This document shows, one piece after another, positions 17,101 through 24,836 of a stretch of DNA of 64,000 nucleotides; position 1 is the first letter of the stretch; each line of letters starts with the position of its first letter. The notes beneath the pieces were generated by a model. That model did no database searches, was not told the DNA's origin, and saw nothing but the letters and a program-made list of their open reading frames with translations. The DNA is from JAMZMI01 sp964353015 (GTDB lineage Bacteria > Bacteroidota > Bacteroidia > Cytophagales > Cyclobacteriaceae). The stretch spans positions 1-64,000 of the forward strand of contig CAYGUA010000027.1 in assembly GCA_964353015.1 (NCBI GenBank), in the 5' to 3' direction. The translations under genes were made by a program, and so were the position numbers.

Positions 17101-17756
17101 TCAATTTTATTGACAAAGTAGAAAACCGACCAACCTATCATCACTGCAAGAATTAACGCGAATGATATAATCCACGCATCAAAATGGTAGAGTGACTGTG
17201 TTCTGATTGTTAAAGGAATTTTTAGATTTTGATACGCGACCACATCAGTACCATTCCCCAATTTCACTTTATAGTCTCCAAAAATTTCCGAATTGAATTC
17301 CTCTTTTAGGTACTGGTTTTTAATTGGAGGATCTACAAGTAATGGCACCAGTGAATAAATTTCAATCAATGCATTGTCATTGCCTACTGTCTCTCTACGA
17401 ACTATGTAGAAATCCCCTTCAGCTTGAAATATGAATAAGGAAGCTTGGCTTCTTAGATTCAAATAACTACCCAATTGTGAATTGTCTGACCAATAGATCA
17501 AGCTTCCATCAACAAAAACACGTTTTTTAAATCTACTATCAGAGGAAATATCAAATGGATTGGAATAGATGCCAAACTGATCTTTGAAATCTTGCAGATC
17601 ATCATCCTGTTGGTTCAGAATATTTGACAAATTCTGTTCAATGCGAATTCTTATCTGCTCGGAATCTTTCGAGCTCTTTTGAAGCCACAACAATGAAGTT
17701 ATTGCACAAAACAAAACGAATGAAAGAATCTGCAGAATGCGCTGCATTGGCTTCAC
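14184..17756 (-). CDS. NtrY-like membrane sensor histidine kinase
   Basis: This 1190-residue kinase has several N-terminal membrane helices, two extracytoplasmic sensing stretches, a HAMP-like linker (about residues 905-960) and a C-terminal kinase core. The H-box VAHEIKNPLTP places the phosphorylated histidine at residue 989. The N-box is NNIIINATQA (Asn1098), followed by DNGQG near 1127 and GSGIGLAVAKK near 1151. The HEIKNPLTP form and the many membrane helices match NtrY-type sensors. No receiver-domain gene is adjacent, so the partner regulator must lie elsewhere. It is co-transcribed with, and overlaps, the large barrel gene, pointing to a cell-envelope signal. The signal itself cannot be read. 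Confidence 0.9.
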   Translation of the reverse strand: MKPMQRILQILSFVLFCAITSLLWLQKSSKDSEQIRIRIEQNLSNILNQQDDDLQDFKDQFGIYSNPFDISSDSRFKKRVFVDGSLIYWSDNSQLGSYLNLRSQASLFIFQAEGDFYIVRRETVGNDNALIEIYSLVPLLVDPPIKNQYLKEEFNSEIFGDYKVKLGNGTDVVAYQNLKIPLTIRTQSLYHFDAWIISFALILAVMIGWSVFYFVNKIENVITKTSIEITSLLVIRWFLWILSSETIDTPLFNPIYFTSSYAYSLGDLLVNSILIYLVIQLVSRLLKQIGLSFPKWINVILMFIFIHFACFSLYKVSWNIQNNSLISLDISETIQFDQFRIAAILILLIWSVIFFRLFQYAILIYRKAGISTLKGLFIYLLVMVGAIYLGESKSITFFLMLGATFGLIQLFNLDFDLSRLDYRSILFVSLVLVLVSTTYSVTIYQYFEKDELISKKKFANRLLIKNDFLGEYYLNQKIEDLKKDTYIRSRLSNRLLAKRNIEDKIKTQYLSSYFNKYDVEVHLFDVEGNSFEEHAPSYDNLRELYALDVYKTDYEHIYFFQDREGNIQDKYFCFIPITSFDRNVGFIVLSLTLKKFIPVSVFPQLMVESSYYFTDEYRFDYAVYREGRLLYKRGRFEFQNALNYPDLTNPLLFEEGLELNGIHFYGLLTTEGKIFVIASPTYSKVAIISNFSFLFLVILFCFASIFTIGRAVDQRIVFNLSTKIQLYLGLSFIIPMLIVSIALLNTLNQSYKEEIDKNFNNKAYNISEYLIEASERFFNNEINRDDLSSIVSRVASLLQSDINLYSPDGRLLVSSEVEIFNSGLLGIQIAPAPYNAIKYGNTETKVYKQSIGDLDFRVSYVGLRSHKNGKLLGILSLPYFDSKSHLNRQQVEVFNNLISIFTIIFLVSVIVGNLAIERLIRPLKIITERLKKTDLKEVNEPINYSSQDEIGMLISEYNHMINKLEESKIALAESQKESAWQEIARQVAHEIKNPLTPMRLKIQQMMRQKGNDDPDYKSLNSLIGQIDALSTIADSFSAFAKMPAPKNERFDLTELIKSVAEVHISEGVVIDTESISTSVFVNTDPKIFSGILNNIIINATQATVGKKPEINVSMELKSKKVLISINDNGQGIAEENKEKIFTPYFSTKSTGSGIGLAVAKKGIENAGGNIWFETEMGEGTTFFISLPVVA

Positions 17757-17773
17757 AGGATTATTTAAAACCC

Positions 17774-18172
17774 TTAAGATACATTATTTGGATGTGCTTT
17801 TGATGGATCGTATCGCGCACCACTAAACAGATGAACAAACAATGCCCGTGAATATCTAAATGTAAGTGGATAGAGCAGCAAAGACACCACGCCTATGGTA
17901 ATGATATAGGTTTCCAAAGTAGGATCTTGAGCGAGAACATAAAGCACAACCACGGAAGTCAAAAATATCGCAACAGAGAGCGCATAACTGACATACATGG
18001 CACCATAAAAAAATCCAGGCTCTCTTTCAAATCGATAATCGCATTGAGGACATTTCTCATACATCCTTCCAAATCTTTTCAAATCATAGGAAGCATGTTC
18101 AAACATTTTGCCTTCACGACATTGAGGGCATTTACATTGAAGAATTGCTTGAAAAAGTCCTTTTTCGCTCAT
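17774..18172 (-). CDS. DUF983 family membrane protein
   Basis: This 132-residue protein has two CPQC zinc-knuckle motifs (CKCPQCREG near residue 12 and KCPQCDYRF near 40) and two membrane helices, the usual DUF983 plan. DUF983 genes often sit near cytochrome oxidase genes in Bacteroidota and alphaproteobacteria, and a role in oxidase assembly has been suggested but not shown. The start overlaps the preceding 87-residue gene by 41 bases. It closes the small cluster that begins at 19377. Confidence 0.85.
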   Translation of the reverse strand: MSEKGLFQAILQCKCPQCREGKMFEHASYDLKRFGRMYEKCPQCDYRFEREPGFFYGAMYVSYALSVAIFLTSVVVLYVLAQDPTLETYIITIGVVSLLLYPLTFRYSRALFVHLFSGARYDPSKAHPNNVS

Positions 18173-18395
18173 TTACTTTTGAATTTCGAAACCATAAATA
18201 GGCTACAACGCCGATGGCAACATAAGGTGTAAAAAACAGATATAATATGCCCGCATTAAGCCCTGCGGCTAAAGTAGTATCACCTTGACTCACATTGTTC
18301 ACTATTTGCGTCCGGCACATGGCACATTGGGCCTGTGAGAGGAAAGGAATGATCAAAGTCAGGATAACCAAACAAGCTCTGTATAAACGTCTCAT
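18132..18395 (-). CDS. Small secreted or membrane protein with a CxxC motif
   Basis: This 87-residue protein has a signal peptide (cleavage near AQ|CAMC), a CAMC pair just after it, a single membrane helix (LYLFFTPYVAIGVVAYLWF) and a basic tail. The CxxC in the extracytoplasmic part could bind a metal or take part in thiol exchange. Its place between DUF420 and DUF983, near cytochrome oxidase genes, suggests a minor assembly role. That is inference; I know no named family for it. Confidence 0.7.
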   Translation of the reverse strand: MRRLYRACLVILTLIIPFLSQAQCAMCRTQIVNNVSQGDTTLAAGLNAGILYLFFTPYVAIGVVAYLWFRNSKVNERKRTFSSNSSM

Positions 18396-18401
18396 ATTAG
18401 A

Positions 18402-18971
18402 TCAAAGGTAATAAGGTGAAATCATTAAATACACAATTACTCCGGTTACTGATACATATAGCCAAATCGGAAATGTGAACTTCACAATTTTTCTGTGCCG
18501 AACAATTTGATCTGTCAAGGCAAAATAAAACGAAAGCAGAACAAATGGAACCACAATAATTGATAATGCTATGTGAGAAAGCAAAATGAACACATACATG
18601 GATCTCACAGCTCCTACGGCCAGCGTTTCATTTGGATCAAGAATACCATCATGATTCGCATCTCCATAAACCACAGATTGTGAATTTGAATGATAAAGCA
18701 CATAAGATATCAAGAATAGAGAACCCAGAATTAATCCTGTCATCATAAAACCTGAATGCCATCGAATATTGCTTTTCTTAATGGAGATCAATGCAAGCAC
18801 GAGGCAAATAGCAGTTGCACTATTTAAAAACGCATTTACGGTTGGCAGATATTTGATCCATACAGCATCAAGCCCTAAATCAAAGGAAGTGAAGAGTAAT
18901 AACGCAACAACCAAAGGAATCGCGATGGAAACGACCAGAATGATGCGGTAATAAAGCTTATTTGTTTTCAA
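18402..18971 (-). CDS. DUF420 family membrane protein (CtaM-like)
   Basis: This 189-residue protein has five hydrophobic helices and a DANHDGILDPNE insertion between helices 3 and 4. DUF420 includes Bacillus YozB/CtaM, which is needed for activity of some heme-copper oxidases, so a role in maturing the aa3 oxidase encoded upstream is likely. The family's membrane histidines are present (WHSGFMM, SHIALS, RHRKI). The gene overlaps the SCO-like gene by 14 bases and is co-transcribed with it. Confidence 0.85.
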   Translation of the reverse strand: MKTNKLYYRIILVVSIAIPLVVALLLFTSFDLGLDAVWIKYLPTVNAFLNSATAICLVLALISIKKSNIRWHSGFMMTGLILGSLFLISYVLYHSNSQSVVYGDANHDGILDPNETLAVGAVRSMYVFILLSHIALSIIVVPFVLLSFYFALTDQIVRHRKIVKFTFPIWLYVSVTGVIVYLMISPYYL

Positions 18972-19377
18972 TTTTTGATGTGTTCAAATTCAAAAGATAA
19001 ATATCCAACTCTGTCAGAAGTCGATCCATTTCCTCACGAGAAACCTGATACCCCCCTCTCAATCGTCCAACGCTATCAACAAATACAATGTCATAATTCT
19101 TAAAACAAGACTTACCGTAAACAACCTCAATTTCAGATTGTTTTATATCTGACAGACCTTTTACCAAACGCTTTGCTTCATTTCTATTTTCAACCAAAGT
19201 CAAAGAATCAATCTGTAAGTAAGTCCGATTCTTTACAGATATACAACTCTCATTTACTGGCTCCAACACTGGCAGATCAAATTTATTTTCCCCAAAGATT
19301 TGAAGTATGAAATACCAAGTAATGGGTAATGCAAATACGATGATAAAAAAGGTAACTACTAGTATTTTTCTTTTCAT
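18958..19377 (-). CDS. Reduced SCO-like membrane-anchored protein without copper ligands
   Basis: This 139-residue protein has one N-terminal membrane anchor. The C-terminal part resembles the end of the SCO1/SenC thioredoxin fold: DIVFVDSVGRLRGGYQ, then DRLLTELDIYLLNL. A normal SCO protein is about 200-230 residues with a CxxxC copper site and a later His. Here the CxxxC segment is absent, and only two separate cysteines (NESC and KSCF) remain in the mature part. It sits where a SCO copper chaperone is expected, beside DUF420 and downstream of the oxidase operon. It may be a degenerate or reworked SCO. Family assignment is moderate. Confidence 0.6.
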   Translation of the reverse strand: MKRKILVVTFFIIVFALPITWYFILQIFGENKFDLPVLEPVNESCISVKNRTYLQIDSLTLVENRNEAKRLVKGLSDIKQSEIEVVYGKSCFKNYDIVFVDSVGRLRGGYQVSREEMDRLLTELDIYLLNLNTSKIENK

Positions 19378-19382
19378 GGCAT

Positions 19383-19410
19383 AAAAAAAGAGGCTTATAA
19401 AAGCCTCTTT
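19383..19410 (-). terminator. Terminator of the respiratory super-operon
   Basis: Read on the minus strand, a 10-bp stem (AAAGAGGCTT with AAGCCTCTTT, loop of four) is followed by a T-tract. It lies just after the oxidase subunit IV gene and before the SCO-like gene, so the two groups are separate transcription units. Confidence 0.8.
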
Positions 19411-19431
19411 CCTTTATTCGTTTCATTTCTA

Positions 19432-19758
19432 TCAATACAACACGTCAAAAATCGCACTTCCTTGCATGATAAGAATAGCCAGGAGAAATACAATAAACAT
19501 TGTTGGTAGCAAGATTGACCAGATAAGGGATTTTCTTTCATGCGACAAGTGCATGAACTCACCTACAATGTAAAATGCTTTTAGAATTGTAAGTGCCACA
19601 AATACTGCAGTCTTAAAGCCGCCCGCAGAAACTGTAAAGGCTATAATAAATTCGACAGCAGTTACTGCCAGGAGAATAAGCATAACTTTCCAAATTCCCC
19701 AGATTTTAGCTTTATCGGCCGGCTGAACCTGAACTTGAGATGTATTTTCGTGTTCCAT
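19432..19758 (-). CDS. Cytochrome c oxidase subunit IV family protein
   Basis: This 108-residue protein has three membrane helices and the spacing of prokaryotic oxidase subunit IV (caa3/CtaF or CyoD-like). The middle helix FKTAVFVALTILKAFYIVGEFMHLSHE is characteristic. I chose the ATG at 19758, encoding MEHENTSQ; the open frame further upstream overlaps the subunit III gene and gives no sensible N-terminus. It is the last gene of the complex III-oxidase operon and is followed by a strong terminator. The subunit helps stabilise the oxidase and is not catalytic. Confidence 0.85.
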   Translation of the reverse strand: MEHENTSQVQVQPADKAKIWGIWKVMLILLAVTAVEFIIAFTVSAGGFKTAVFVALTILKAFYIVGEFMHLSHERKSLIWSILLPTMFIVFLLAILIMQGSAIFDVLY

Positions 19759-19778
19759 GATCTTTTCTAAATTAATAA

Positions 19779-20498
19779 TTAAACAAGGTAAAAGAAGGTG
19801 AATACAAACACCCAAACCAAATCCACAAAATGCCAATAAAGTCCAACTTTTTCAACCATTTCGTAATGACCTCTTTTCTCTAATTTCCCAACTGTAGTTT
19901 GGTAGAATACTATGAAGTTTAACATGACTCCACTAAAAACGTGGAAACCATGGAATCCTGTAATGAAGAAGAAAAGTGCAGCAAAATTTGAAGGACCATA
20001 TTCATTCCATGACAAACCAGCTCCACCTCCGCCAGTACCAGCGATAAAGTGAGACCATTCCCAAGCCTGACATCCTAAGAAAGTTAATCCACCTAATATT
20101 GTCCAAAGCATCCATTTTTCAACCGCAGGTCTATCCATTCTATGTCCAGCCTCTACTGCCAATACCATGGTTACACTACTAAGGATCAATATGAAAGTCA
20201 TTATACCAACAAAGACCAATGGTAAAGAGACACCATGCAAGAAAGGTACTGCCTCAAACACTTTTTCCGGAATCGGCCAATATTCTTGTGAGAACACAAA
20301 ATCTTCAATCATCCCATCATATGCAGGGTGGCTGAATCTGATTAAGCCGTATGTGATAAGTAATGCCGAGAATGTAAATGCATCTGAAAGCAGGAAGAAC
20401 CACATCATGAGTTTGCCATAACTGGCCTTCATTGGAGCTGTTCCGCCACTCCAAGCATTCATGTTGCTATCATCCACCAAAACTGCAGTGTGTGCCAT
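19779..20498 (-). CDS. Cytochrome c oxidase subunit III
   Basis: This 239-residue protein has six or seven membrane helices and subunit III landmarks: WEWSHFI near residue 151, FFITGFHGFHVFSG near 175 and a final YWHFVDLVWVFVF. Subunit III does no redox chemistry but protects proton uptake and turnover of subunit I. It lies 11 bases downstream of a second, shorter subunit III-type gene; having two is common in Bacteroidota aa3 operons. It is named by position and sequence, and division of labour between the two is unknown. Confidence 0.92.
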   Translation of the reverse strand: MAHTAVLVDDSNMNAWSGGTAPMKASYGKLMMWFFLLSDAFTFSALLITYGLIRFSHPAYDGMIEDFVFSQEYWPIPEKVFEAVPFLHGVSLPLVFVGIMTFILILSSVTMVLAVEAGHRMDRPAVEKWMLWTILGGLTFLGCQAWEWSHFIAGTGGGGAGLSWNEYGPSNFAALFFFITGFHGFHVFSGVMLNFIVFYQTTVGKLEKRGHYEMVEKVGLYWHFVDLVWVFVFTFFYLV

Positions 20499-20509
20499 AA
20501 TGAATCAGT

Positions 20510-21091
20510 CTAATTGTTAAAAACCAAAAATAAATATAAATACAACCAAAGTCCACCTAAAAAATGCCAATAAGTTATACACATTTCCAACTGAGCTAAA
20601 TTCTTAGAGTGAACTTTGTATTTAAATGAATTGTAAAGCACCACAGTAAGGAAAATCAAGCCACCAAATAAGTGAGCAACATGTAAACCAGTAAATACAT
20701 AAATGAATGATCCCACCGGATTTCCCACAAAGAATACGTCTTGATTTACCAGTTGTCCCCAGGATAAGAATTGTCCAATAGTAAAGGCAACAGCCAGTAA
20801 ACCCGTAATAACCAACCCCAAACGGATATTCAATAAATTATTTCTTTTTGCTGAAATGTATGCAAAATGAATGCTCACGCTACTCAAAACGATAAGCACT
20901 GAAGTCAAAAGGAAATAAGAAGGAAACTCAATCAAGCTCCAATTGCCTTCCGCCTTTTTAACAATATAAGCACTTGTCAATGATGCAAAAATCATCGTGA
21001 CAGAAATCATAAAAAGCCACATGGCAAATTTCTTTGGGTGCATTGATCTCACCCTGATGTTACCTATTGGAATATCTGCTGATTTCTCCAT
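20510..21091 (-). CDS. Cytochrome c oxidase subunit III-like protein (short form)
   Basis: This 193-residue protein has five membrane helices, matching the five-helix quinol/cytochrome oxidase subunit III form. FTGLHVAHLFGGLIF near residue 135 and CITYWHFLGGLWLYLY at the end correspond to the His-rich helices of the longer paralogue next to it. The start codon directly abuts the stop of the heme O synthase gene. It is probably a structural subunit of the same aa3 oxidase. Confidence 0.9.
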   Translation of the reverse strand: MEKSADIPIGNIRVRSMHPKKFAMWLFMISVTMIFASLTSAYIVKKAEGNWSLIEFPSYFLLTSVLIVLSSVSIHFAYISAKRNNLLNIRLGLVITGLLAVAFTIGQFLSWGQLVNQDVFFVGNPVGSFIYVFTGLHVAHLFGGLIFLTVVLYNSFKYKVHSKNLAQLEMCITYWHFLGGLWLYLYLFLVFNN

Positions 21092-21979
21092 TTATATTTT
21101 GTCTATTAAATAAGCAATTTGAACGATAGGTAGGTATATGAAGGATCCAAACATGATTTTTAAAGCTGACTTACGGGAATAGTCTTTCATCAACATAAAT
21201 GTCTGAGATAAAAACAATGCTCCACATACAGTAGCTATTACACCGCTCGTTATACCTGTAAATCCAAAATAAGTAGGAAGGAGTCCAAGAGGCAATAAAA
21301 ACAAAGTATATGTCATAATATTGATCGCAGTATTCAAATCCTGCTTCCCCGCACTTGGCAATAATTTAAACCCAGCTTTTTTGTAATCTTCATCAGCAAC
21401 CCAAGCTATCGCCCAGAAATGTGGGAACTGCCAAATAAACTGAATACCAAAAATGATCAACGCTTCATAAGTAATTGCGCCTGTGGCAGCCGTCCAGCCT
21501 AATAAAGGAGGTAATGCACCAGGAATAGCTCCAACAAAAACAGCAATTGGTCCTACTCTTTTAAGTGGTGTATAAACAAATGAATAAAGAATCATTGATA
21601 CGATCGAAAGCACCACAGTTAACATATTTGTTTGCCAGATAAGTAGGCTTAAACCAATAAATCCAGTTAATATAGAGAATTGAAGTGCCTCCTGTTTGGT
21701 TAATCTTCCTGTCGGTAAAGGTCTTCCCTGAGTTCGTTTCATCAGACTATCGTACTCTACCTCCTTTATTTGGTTGATGATTACAGATGATCCTGAAATT
21801 AAAAACCCTCCAAAAACCAAGGCGGCAAAATTAAACCAGCTCACCTCACCCTTATTACCTAACAAATACCCAAAACCACTTGAAAAGGCTACCAACGATG
21901 ACAACCTCACTTTTAGCAATTCTATAAAAGCTTTTGCCTTTTCTATACCTGTTAAATTAACCGAAGCTGATGGATACAT
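21092..21979 (-). CDS. ctaB: Protoheme IX farnesyltransferase (heme O synthase)
   Basis: This 295-residue UbiA-type prenyltransferase has about nine membrane helices. It attaches farnesyl to heme b to make heme O, the precursor of heme A for the oxidase encoded alongside. The prenyl-diphosphate site is NQIKEVEYDSLMKRTQGRP (near residue 64), in which some of the usual Asp positions are Glu. The second acidic loop is VADEDYKKAG (near 194). It directly follows the heme A synthase gene with no spacer, so the two enzymes are made together. Confidence 0.93.
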   Translation of the reverse strand: MYPSASVNLTGIEKAKAFIELLKVRLSSLVAFSSGFGYLLGNKGEVSWFNFAALVFGGFLISGSSVIINQIKEVEYDSLMKRTQGRPLPTGRLTKQEALQFSILTGFIGLSLLIWQTNMLTVVLSIVSMILYSFVYTPLKRVGPIAVFVGAIPGALPPLLGWTAATGAITYEALIIFGIQFIWQFPHFWAIAWVADEDYKKAGFKLLPSAGKQDLNTAINIMTYTLFLLPLGLLPTYFGFTGITSGVIATVCGALFLSQTFMLMKDYSRKSALKIMFGSFIYLPIVQIAYLIDKI

Positions 21980-22984
21980 TTATAGTGAAACGGATTTGAA
22001 ATTAGATGCCAAAAATAAGTAAAATATAAGTCCGAAGGACAATGTCCCCAGAAACAAATGGGCTGGTTGAGCAAAAGCTGGGAAATTAAAATATGCCATA
22101 ATCGCCCCCAAAGCAATTTCCAAAACCACAGTAATAACTAAACTATAGAGAAGTAGGTTTTGTCTTAATTGAGATAAATTTATGTAAGTGAAATATCCTA
22201 TTAAAATTGCAAGAAGTATTGAATAAGATCTGTGGATATAAAACAAAATACTAAGGTTAGATATCCAACTTGATTTCGAGATTCCTAGTAAATGAATCTG
22301 ATCAACTTGTTCTCTTACCTGGGTACCAAATACTATTTGCACTGTAAACAAGAATAGAATAATTCCTATCAGCATTTTTCCTTTCAAAAACATTTGATTA
22401 TCCAACATTCTGAATCGCTGTACAAGTAATAAGGCCACCAATAACAATGCTAATCCCATATGGAAAGAAATAAATCCGGGCAACAAATTAGTTGACACTA
22501 CCAAAGACCCAATCCAACCTTGAAATAATACGAGAATAAAAGAAAATACACCGAGGAATTTGACCCAAGTATCTTTAGATCCGAAAGACAGAATCATATT
22601 TAAGACAATAAAAATCCCAATTACAACCCCAACTAATCGATTAATATATTCGACCCAAGCCTTTTCAGCACTATAATAAGTTTTCGCGGCTGCATTAGGA
22701 TCATTCATCACTTTTTCAGCGAGAGCACCTAAACCTATTGATGATAAAACACTTGATAATCTCTGATTTTTAACTACCCTTTGATCTGAATAAATAACCT
22801 CATAATCCAATGGTAACTCATTAACAGATGAAGGAGGAATATATCCGCCAAAGCATTTAGGCCAGTCTGGACAACCCATTCCTGCTCCCATACTACGAAC
22901 AATGCCGCCTACTAATATCAGAAAGTAGACGGCAATGATCGTATATAAATTGATTTTATGAAATCTATTATTTTTTTGCAGCAT
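21980..22984 (-). CDS. ctaA: Heme A synthase (COX15/CtaA family)
   Basis: This 334-residue membrane protein has eight helices. It oxidises the C8 methyl of heme O to the formyl group of heme A. Family features visible are the Cys-containing first loop (MGCPDWPKCFGGYIPP, near residue 36), EYINRLVGV near 112 and the histidines in IHRSYS and QPAHLFLG of the second half. The N-terminal loop between helices 1 and 2 is long (about 60 residues), as in Bacteroidota and COX15-type members. The start overlaps the subunit I gene by 17 bases. Confidence 0.92.
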   Translation of the reverse strand: MLQKNNRFHKINLYTIIAVYFLILVGGIVRSMGAGMGCPDWPKCFGGYIPPSSVNELPLDYEVIYSDQRVVKNQRLSSVLSSIGLGALAEKVMNDPNAAAKTYYSAEKAWVEYINRLVGVVIGIFIVLNMILSFGSKDTWVKFLGVFSFILVLFQGWIGSLVVSTNLLPGFISFHMGLALLLVALLLVQRFRMLDNQMFLKGKMLIGIILFLFTVQIVFGTQVREQVDQIHLLGISKSSWISNLSILFYIHRSYSILLAILIGYFTYINLSQLRQNLLLYSLVITVVLEIALGAIMAYFNFPAFAQPAHLFLGTLSFGLIFYLFLASNFKSVSL

Positions 22985-24824
22985 TCGCTACGGGACTAAC
23001 ATCTTCAGTTTTGGCTATTTCATTTTCAAAATCCAAGTTAGACTCTGGAGTATGGCTGTACGGCACAGTTTGAGGAATAAAATCCTGCTCAGCACCTGGC
23101 TTGCTGTAGTCGTAAGGCCATCTGTAAACTTTTGGTATATCTCCAACCCAGTTACCATGTTCAGGAATTCTTGGTGTAGTCCACTCAAGTGTATTGGAAT
23201 TCCATGGATTTTGAGGGGCTTTTCTTCCTTTATAAATACTATTGAAAAAGTTATAAAGGAAAATAAACTGTGCAGCAAAGGTTAGAATTGCAGCCACACT
23301 AACAAATGAATTAAGATCAGTGAACGAATTAAAAGCATCGAAATTAGTCCATGAGTAATACCTTCTTGGAAAGCCTGCAATTCCAATGTAATGCAGAGGA
23401 AAGAAAACAAGATAGACTCCTACAAATGTCAACCAGAAGTGAATGTATCCTAATTTTTCATCCATCATTCTACCAAACATCTTTGGAAACCAGTGATATA
23501 CTCCAGCCAACAACCCAAAGAATGATGCACTACCCATTACAAGGTGAAAATGTGCCACAACAAAATAAGTATCATGGAGATTAATATCCAGTGCTGAGTT
23601 CCCAAGGAAAATACCTGTAAGTCCGCCTGATATAAAGAACGATACCAGACCTATTGAAAACATCATGGCTGGTGTAAATATCAAATTACCCTTCCATAAC
23701 GTAGTGATATAGTTAAATGCTTTTACTGCGGATGGTACGGCTATGATCAATGTAAGGAACATGAATATTGATCCTAAGAAAGGATTCATACCTGTTACAA
23801 ACATGTGATGAGCCCAAACTATAAATGAAAGGAAAGCAATGGCTAGCATAGAACCAATCATGGCCCTATAACCAAAGATTGGCTTTCTGGCATTAGTAGA
23901 TATAATCTCGGATGTAATACCCAATGCAGGCAACAAAACTATATAAACCTCAGGATGACCTAGGAACCAAAACAAATGTTGATACAATATTGGACTTCCT
24001 CCTTGATTTGGTAATGCTTCACCAGCAATATAAATCTCTGATAAGTAAAAGCTTGTTCCGAAAGATCTATCAAAAACAAGTAATAAAGCCGCAGCAACAA
24101 GCACAGGGAAAGATAATAATCCAATAACGGCTGTTATGAAAAATGCCCAAATAGTAAGTGGCATTCGCGAGAAGGACATTCCTTCTGTCCTCAGGTTAAT
24201 AACTGTAGTAATATAATTGATACCTCCCAACAAAGTAGAAGCTATGAAAAACACCATAGCGACTAACCACATAGTCATACCGGCACCAGATCCAGAAATA
24301 GCCTGAGGCAAAGCACTCAACGGAGGATAAACGGTCCAACCACCACTCGCGGGTCCTGTTTCTAAAAACAATGAAACAAACATGACCACACTTGACAAGA
24401 AAAAGAACCAATATGAAAGCATGTTCATAAAACCTGAAGCCATATCGCGGGCTCCAATTTGAAGTGGAATCAAGAAATTACTGAAAGTTCCACTTAAACC
24501 AGCAGTCAATACAAAGAATACCATGATGGTACCATGCATTGTCACCAATGACAAGTAAAATTCAGAATCTAATTTACCTCCTTCAGTAATCCACTTACCC
24601 AAAATTGGCTTTAACCATTCTAGATCCATATCAGGAAACCCAAGCTGTAATCTAAAAATCACAGATAGTGCACCTCCTATAATTGCCCAAAAGATTCCTG
24701 TGATCAAAAACTGCTTACCAATAGTCTTGTGATCCGTACTGAAAATGTATTTCTCAATGAAGCCTAATTCATGATGATCATCATGATGTACTTCTTCTTC
24801 TACGTGGATGTCTGCTACTGACAT
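22968..24824 (-). CDS. ctaD: Cytochrome c oxidase subunit I (aa3-type, A1 class)
   Basis: This 618-residue catalytic subunit has twelve membrane helices. Ligands are visible: His97 (MHGT, low-spin heme), the CuB histidine His290 cross-linked to Tyr294 in GHPEVY, His339-His340 in WAHHMF, and His425/His427 in VAHFHLVMG for heme a3 and heme a. Glu292 in GHPEVY marks the A1 class with a D-type proton path. It reduces O2 to water while pumping protons. The His/Asp-rich N-terminus (residues 7-18) and a ~60-residue polar C-terminal tail are extensions. It is 12 bases downstream of subunit II. Confidence 0.97.
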   Translation of the reverse strand: MSVADIHVEEEVHHDDHHELGFIEKYIFSTDHKTIGKQFLITGIFWAIIGGALSVIFRLQLGFPDMDLEWLKPILGKWITEGGKLDSEFYLSLVTMHGTIMVFFVLTAGLSGTFSNFLIPLQIGARDMASGFMNMLSYWFFFLSSVVMFVSLFLETGPASGGWTVYPPLSALPQAISGSGAGMTMWLVAMVFFIASTLLGGINYITTVINLRTEGMSFSRMPLTIWAFFITAVIGLLSFPVLVAAALLLVFDRSFGTSFYLSEIYIAGEALPNQGGSPILYQHLFWFLGHPEVYIVLLPALGITSEIISTNARKPIFGYRAMIGSMLAIAFLSFIVWAHHMFVTGMNPFLGSIFMFLTLIIAVPSAVKAFNYITTLWKGNLIFTPAMMFSIGLVSFFISGGLTGIFLGNSALDINLHDTYFVVAHFHLVMGSASFFGLLAGVYHWFPKMFGRMMDEKLGYIHFWLTFVGVYLVFFPLHYIGIAGFPRRYYSWTNFDAFNSFTDLNSFVSVAAILTFAAQFIFLYNFFNSIYKGRKAPQNPWNSNTLEWTTPRIPEHGNWVGDIPKVYRWPYDYSKPGAEQDFIPQTVPYSHTPESNLDFENEIAKTEDVSPVANAAKK

Positions 24825-24836
24825 ATTTTAATGCTT

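Noticed and set aside
19759..19836. A longer form of oxidase subunit IV
   Set aside because: The added residues overlap the subunit III coding end and give no sensible start; the ATG at 19758 fits the family.
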